From positions 62,001 to 126,000 of the forward strand of contig CAMJGE010000005.1 in NCBI GenBank assembly GCA_946405145.1: DNA of 64,000 nt, read 5' to 3'. The stretch is from an uncultured Prevotella sp. GTDB taxonomy: Bacteria; Bacteroidota; Bacteroidia; Bacteroidales; Bacteroidaceae. This document shows positions 60,612-64,000 of the stretch, piece after piece (positions within the stretch are counted from its first letter, which is position 1; each line of letters starts with the position of its first letter). Made by a program: the position numbers and the translations under genes. A model generated the notes under the pieces. It saw nothing but the letters and a program-made list of their open reading frames with translations. It searched no databases and was not told the DNA's origin.

Positions 60612-61337
60612 GGAAGAGCATTTGAATATCGTAAGGCTACGAAGCTGAAGCGATGGGGCCACATGGCCAAGACATTTACAAAGATTGGTAAGCAGATTGC
60701 CATTGCCGTGAAGGCTGGCGGTCCAGAGCCTGAGAACAACCCTGCACTGCGTGCTATCATTGCCAACGCCAAGCGCGAGAACATGCCGAAGGATAACATC
60801 GAGCGTGCCATCAAGAACGCAATGGGTAAGGATCAGAGCGACTACAAGGAGGTAACCTACGAGGGATATGGCCCTCACGGTATCGCCATCTTCGTTGAGA
60901 CACTGACCGACAACACCACCCGTACGGTAGGTGACGTTCGTTCAGTATTCAACAAGTTCAATGGTAACCTGGGTACACAGGGTTCACTCTCATTCCTGTT
61001 CGACCACAAGGCTGTGTTCACCTTCAAGAAGACAGACGGTCTGGATATGGACGAGATGATTCTCGACCTGATTGATTATGGTGTAGAGGATGAGTTCGAC
61101 GAGGACGAGGAGGAGAACAGCATCACCATCTATGGCGATCCCTCTTCATTCGGCGCTATCCAGAAGCATTTGGAGGAGAACGGTTTCGAGGTGACGGGTG
61201 CTGAGTTCACACGTATCCCCAACGACCTGAAGGATGTGACAGCTGAGCAGCGTGAGACCATCGACAAGATGGTAGAGAAGCTTGAAGACTTCGACGATGT
61301 CCAGACGGTTTACACGAACATGAAACCGGAAGAATAA
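60609..61337 (+). CDS. YebC/PmpR-family (TACO1-like) protein
   Basis: 242 residues. The family N-terminus is present in a Bacteroidetes form (MGRAFEYRKATKLKRWGHMAKTFTKIGK, where E. coli has MAGHSKWxNI), followed by NPALRAIIANAKRENMPKDNIERAI and EGYGPHGIAIFVETLTDN. Members were called transcriptional regulators; recent work links TACO1/YebC proteins to translation of polyproline stretches. Its leader is entirely repeat element. It ends at a terminator. Confidence 0.95.
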   Translation: MGRAFEYRKATKLKRWGHMAKTFTKIGKQIAIAVKAGGPEPENNPALRAIIANAKRENMPKDNIERAIKNAMGKDQSDYKEVTYEGYGPHGIAIFVETLTDNTTRTVGDVRSVFNKFNGNLGTQGSLSFLFDHKAVFTFKKTDGLDMDEMILDLIDYGVEDEFDEDEEENSITIYGDPSSFGAIQKHLEENGFEVTGAEFTRIPNDLKDVTAEQRETIDKMVEKLEDFDDVQTVYTNMKPEE

Positions 61338-61342
61338 TCATG

Positions 61343-61368
61343 AAGCCCTCGCCAATCGGCGGGGGCTT
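61343..61368. terminator. Hairpin terminator of yebC
   Basis: An 11-bp stem with one G-T pair (61343-61353 with 61358-61368) and an AATC loop. The T tract is weak. It may also serve the convergent lipoprotein gene. Confidence 0.7.
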
Positions 61369-61373
61369 ATCGT

Positions 61374-61760
61374 TTAATAGTCTTTATCTGTGAAAACCAC
61401 ATCCAGTCTGATCTTCTTAGGATCCTTCGCTGAGTAATAGGTGTAGGCGAAGCGGTATTTGTTCTCCTTATACACACGCAGTGTGGTTGAGTTTTTCAGG
61501 TCTTGTTTCAAGGCGCCAACGGCATCCACCTCTTCCATCACACTGTCACGGTCAGCAAAGCCTGTCAGTGTATAATAATAATGTAAGGTGTGCGTGTCGC
61601 GCTCAAAAGCCATACTATCCAAAGTAATGTTGTCATCAATCTTTGCTGGGCAGTTCTTCTCGGTATATTCCTTCGCCTCACGGGCACAACGGTCTTCCAG
61701 CGACTCACGACATCCTGTCAGAAGGATGCCAATTGCGGCTATTATCCATAACTTTTTCAT
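61374..61760 (-). CDS. Small lipoprotein of unknown function
   Basis: 128 residues from the ATG at 61760; the frame upstream overlaps the promoter. The lipobox is ILLTGCRES, with the lipidated Cys at residue 17. The rest is a compact alpha/beta region with two more Cys residues (RCAREAKEYTEKNCPAKI) that could form a disulfide. No family is recognised. It is convergent with yebC and divergent from lepA. Confidence 0.8.
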   Translation of the reverse strand: MKKLWIIAAIGILLTGCRESLEDRCAREAKEYTEKNCPAKIDDNITLDSMAFERDTHTLHYYYTLTGFADRDSVMEEVDAVGALKQDLKNSTTLRVYKENKYRFAYTYYSAKDPKKIRLDVVFTDKDY

Positions 61761-61782
61761 AATGAATGCTATTTTTTTGGTG

Positions 61783-61790
61783 CAAAGATA
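61783..61790 (-). promoter_or_regulatory. -7 promoter box of the lipoprotein gene
   Basis: Minus-strand TATCTTTG, 22 bp before the ATG. Confidence 0.65.
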
Positions 61791-61831
61791 CAAAAAAAAG
61801 CAAAAATATCACTTTTCCGCGAAAAAAAATG

Positions 61832-61839
61832 TAACTTTG
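61832..61839 (+). promoter_or_regulatory. -7 promoter box of lepA
   Basis: TAACTTTG, 25 bp before the ATG at 61865; no TTTG at -33. Confidence 0.6.
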
Positions 61840-61864
61840 CAACTTAAAAGTATAGATAATATTG

Positions 61865-63646
61865 ATGGACCATATAAGAAACTTCTGTATCATCGCCCAT
61901 ATCGACCACGGTAAGTCAACCCTGGCCGACCGTTTGCTGGAATTCACTAAGACCATTCAAGTCACTGAAGGTCAGATGCTTGATGATATGGATTTGGAGC
62001 GTGAGCGCGGTATCACCATTAAGAGTCATGCCATCCAGATGGAGTATATGTATCAGGGTGAGAAGTATATTCTTAATCTGATCGACACCCCGGGACATGT
62101 GGACTTCTCTTACGAGGTGTCGCGCTCGATAGCCGCCTGCGAAGGTGCGCTGCTGGTGGTGGATGCCACCCAGGGCGTTCAGGCGCAGACCATCTCCAAC
62201 CTCTATATGGCTATCGATCATGACCTGGAGATCATCCCTGTCATCAATAAGATAGACATGCCTTCAGCCATGCCAGATGAGGTGGAGGATGAGATCATCG
62301 ACCTGATCGGTTGCGATCGCTCCGACATCATCCGTGCCTCAGGTAAGACAGGCGAGGGGGTAGAGGATATCCTGAATGCCGTTGTGGAGCGCATCCCTCA
62401 TCCCGAGGGCGACGAGCAGGCCCCGTTGCAGGCGCTGATCTTCGACTCCGTGTTCAACTCCTTCCGAGGCATCATTGCCTACTTCAAGATTGTCAACGGC
62501 TCCATCAAGAGCGGCGATCATGTGAAGTTCTTCAATACCGGTATGGAGTATGATGCCGACGAGATCGGTGTGCTGAAGATGGACATGATCCCCCGCAAGG
62601 AGCTGCACACTGGCGATGTGGGTTATATCATCAGCGGTATCAAGAACTCCAAGGAGGTGAAGGTGGGTGATACCATCACGCAGGTGGCCACCCCCTGTAG
62701 TGCCGCCATCGAAGGCTTCCAGGAAGTGAAGCCGATGGTGTTCGCGGGTGTCTATCCCATCGATCCCACGGATTATGAGAATCTGCGTGCCTCGCTCGAG
62801 AAGTTGCAGCTGAACGATGCCTCCCTGACATTCACGCCAGAGAGTTCTGTGGCGCTGGGCTTCGGCTTCCGTTGCGGCTTCTTAGGACTGCTCCACATGG
62901 AGATTGTACAGGAGCGCCTCGACCGCGAGTTTGATATGGATGTCATCACCACCGTGCCCAACGTGTCGTATATGTGCTACACGAAGCAGGGTGAGGTGAA
63001 GGAAGTGCATAATCCCTCAGGACTGCCCGATCTCACGATGATTGAGCATATCGAGGAACCCTATATCCGTGCCTCTATCATCACCGCAGCCGACTATATC
63101 GGTCCCATCATGACGCTCTGTCTCGACAAGCGTGGCGAGCTCATCGATCAGCAGTATGTGTCAGGCAACCGTGTTGAACTGCATTTCCATCTGCCGCTGG
63201 GCGAGATCGTGATCGACTTCTACGACAAGCTGAAGTCCATCTCCAAGGGCTATGCCTCGTTCGACTACCATATCGACGGCTTCCGCCCCTCGAAACTTGC
63301 CAAGTTGGATATCCTGCTCAACGGCGAACCGGTAGATGCCCTCTCCACGCTGACCCATCAGGATAATGCCGTCACCTTTGGCCGGCGGATGTGTGAGAAG
63401 CTGAAGGAGCTGATCCCCCGTCAGCAGTTCGATATCGCCATTCAGGCAGCGATCGGCGCCAAGATCATTGCCCGTGAGACGGTGAAGCAGGTACGCAAGG
63501 ATGTCACAGCCAAGTGCTATGGCGGTGACGTGAGCCGTAAGCGCAAGCTGCTTGAGAAGCAGAAGCGCGGTAAGAAACGCATGAAGCAGATCGGCAATGT
63601 GGAGGTGCCTCAGAAAGCCTTCCTCGCCGTCCTGAAACTCGACTAA
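61865..63646 (+). CDS. lepA: Elongation factor 4
   Basis: 593 residues from the ATG at 61865 (a TTG one codon earlier is less likely). GTPase motifs are canonical: [24 protein letters not shown] and NKIDMP. LepA-specific domains follow, with [14 protein letters not shown] and the C-terminal basic domain ([20 protein letters not shown]). It back-translocates or helps stalled and assembling ribosomes. It contrasts with the EF-G paralogue at 11371, which has lost the DTPGH histidine. A Crp/Fnr-type gene follows at 51 bp. Confidence 0.98.
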   Translation: MDHIRNFCIIAHIDHGKSTLADRLLEFTKTIQVTEGQMLDDMDLERERGITIKSHAIQMEYMYQGEKYILNLIDTPGHVDFSYEVSRSIAACEGALLVVDATQGVQAQTISNLYMAIDHDLEIIPVINKIDMPSAMPDEVEDEIIDLIGCDRSDIIRASGKTGEGVEDILNAVVERIPHPEGDEQAPLQALIFDSVFNSFRGIIAYFKIVNGSIKSGDHVKFFNTGMEYDADEIGVLKMDMIPRKELHTGDVGYIISGIKNSKEVKVGDTITQVATPCSAAIEGFQEVKPMVFAGVYPIDPTDYENLRASLEKLQLNDASLTFTPESSVALGFGFRCGFLGLLHMEIVQERLDREFDMDVITTVPNVSYMCYTKQGEVKEVHNPSGLPDLTMIEHIEEPYIRASIITAADYIGPIMTLCLDKRGELIDQQYVSGNRVELHFHLPLGEIVIDFYDKLKSISKGYASFDYHIDGFRPSKLAKLDILLNGEPVDALSTLTHQDNAVTFGRRMCEKLKELIPRQQFDIAIQAAIGAKIIARETVKQVRKDVTAKCYGGDVSRKRKLLEKQKRGKKRMKQIGNVEVPQKAFLAVLKLD

Positions 63647-63697
63647 GCATAGAATCAATAACATAATTAAGAAACTAAAGGCCCCAAATTAGGAATT

Positions 63698-64000
63698 ATG
63701 CCAAACATTAGCATTACTACGAGAGACGTGGCGCGCGAATTAGCCCGTCGTTACAGCACGATGACGCACGATGAGCTCGATATGCTCGAGAGCATCCTGG
63801 TGCCCATGAAGTTTGCGAAGAACGAGTTTATTCTTCGTGAAGGAGAGATCTGTACCAACATTTACTGGGTTGTAAAGGGCTTGGTACGCCAGTTCTATTT
63901 CAAGAACGACAAGGAGCTCACCGAGTACATGGCCACCGAAAACAATATCGTGATGTGTATCGAGAGCCTCTTTCGCGAGCAGCCTACTAAATTACAGATC
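63698..64000 (+). CDS. Crp/Fnr-family regulator (3' partial)
   Basis: 101 codons from the ATG at 63698 run to the window edge. The visible part has the cyclic-nucleotide-binding-like beta roll (LVPMKFAKNEFILREGEICTN, then YWVVKGLVRQFYFKNDKE), as in Bacteroidetes Crp/Fnr regulators that lack the Fnr Cys cluster. The HTH domain would lie beyond the edge. The 51-bp gap to lepA shows no terminator. Confidence 0.85.
   Translation, partial: MPNISITTRDVARELARRYSTMTHDELDMLESILVPMKFAKNEFILREGEICTNIYWVVKGLVRQFYFKNDKELTEYMATENNIVMCIESLFREQPTKLQI

Overview
The window is chromosomal DNA from a Bacteroidales bacterium, most likely the Prevotella/Xylanibacter/Segatella group. The evidence is: promoters of the Bacteroidetes type (TTTG, about 20 bp, TAnnTTTG) upstream of most transcription units, with almost no Shine-Dalgarno sequences; an RprX/RprY-like two-component pair; an HU-like protein next to a 33-residue 'smalltalk' peptide; a phosphoglycerate-mutase-type homoserine kinase in the thr operon; a PPi-dependent phosphofructokinase; and DUF5103 and YgiQ proteins. 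No phage, plasmid, IS element or CRISPR array is visible. Most genes are housekeeping.

Layout. 1-6342: four genes in one direction encode a membrane protein (5' end cut off by the window), a zinc-ribbon protein with four tandem CbxX/CfqX-type AAA modules, a zinc-ribbon FHA protein and a PP2C phosphatase. They look like a Ser/Thr phosphorylation-linked signalling or remodelling system. 6360-11179: metA, a U32 RNA-modification-type protein, a lipoprotein-like membrane protein and hemW (opposite strand). 11371-16214: a GTPase-defective EF-G paralogue, the RprXY-like pair and a 59-residue membrane peptide. 16332-18390: rpsF-rpsR-rplI and an SDR. 18484-19825: smalltalk/HU and a repeat-rich intergenic region. 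19826-28777: DMT permease, papain-like protease, SGNH esterase, periplasmic GH13 enzyme with a divergent membrane-spanning AraC-type regulator, and DUF5103. 28790-31900: rlmH, a GH25 lysozyme and an Fe-alcohol dehydrogenase. 32032-39738: leader peptide plus attenuator, leuA-leuC-leuD-(citramalate synthase-like)-leuB, then TPR and LolA-like exported proteins. 39817-46679: tRNA-Arg and a six-gene minus-strand operon. 46877-49416: pfp and a second GH25 lysozyme. 49420-54658: thrA, homoserine kinase, thrC. 54818-64000: FAD dehydrogenase, an 0.9 kb hairpin-rich non-coding mosaic, cytidylate kinase-like gene, pheT, yebC, a lipoprotein, lepA and the start of a Crp/Fnr regulator.

The most unusual signal lies across genes. 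A 9-nt repeat with an invariant CTAG core, in strict 9-nt phase, occurs in four unrelated genes (lysozyme, TPR protein, threonine synthase, homoserine kinase). It is in different reading frames and both orientations, and in the TPR protein it forms the signal peptide. A second family, (ATGTAAAA)n with period 8, occurs inside thrC and the FAD dehydrogenase gene, and as part of an approximately 85-bp element ending at the start codons of both thrC and yebC. A third family built on GGTTATT/GGTTAAC words lies in three other coding places. Together they suggest that short DNA-level repeats spread through this genome, including into core proteins.

Metabolic logic. The leu operon leader is rich in both Leu and Ile codons. 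The operon carries a second isopropylmalate/citramalate synthase-like enzyme, so it may serve leucine and isoleucine synthesis together. thrA-homoserine kinase-thrC and a MetA with Glu111 (predicted acetyl-CoA user) cover the aspartate-family branches.
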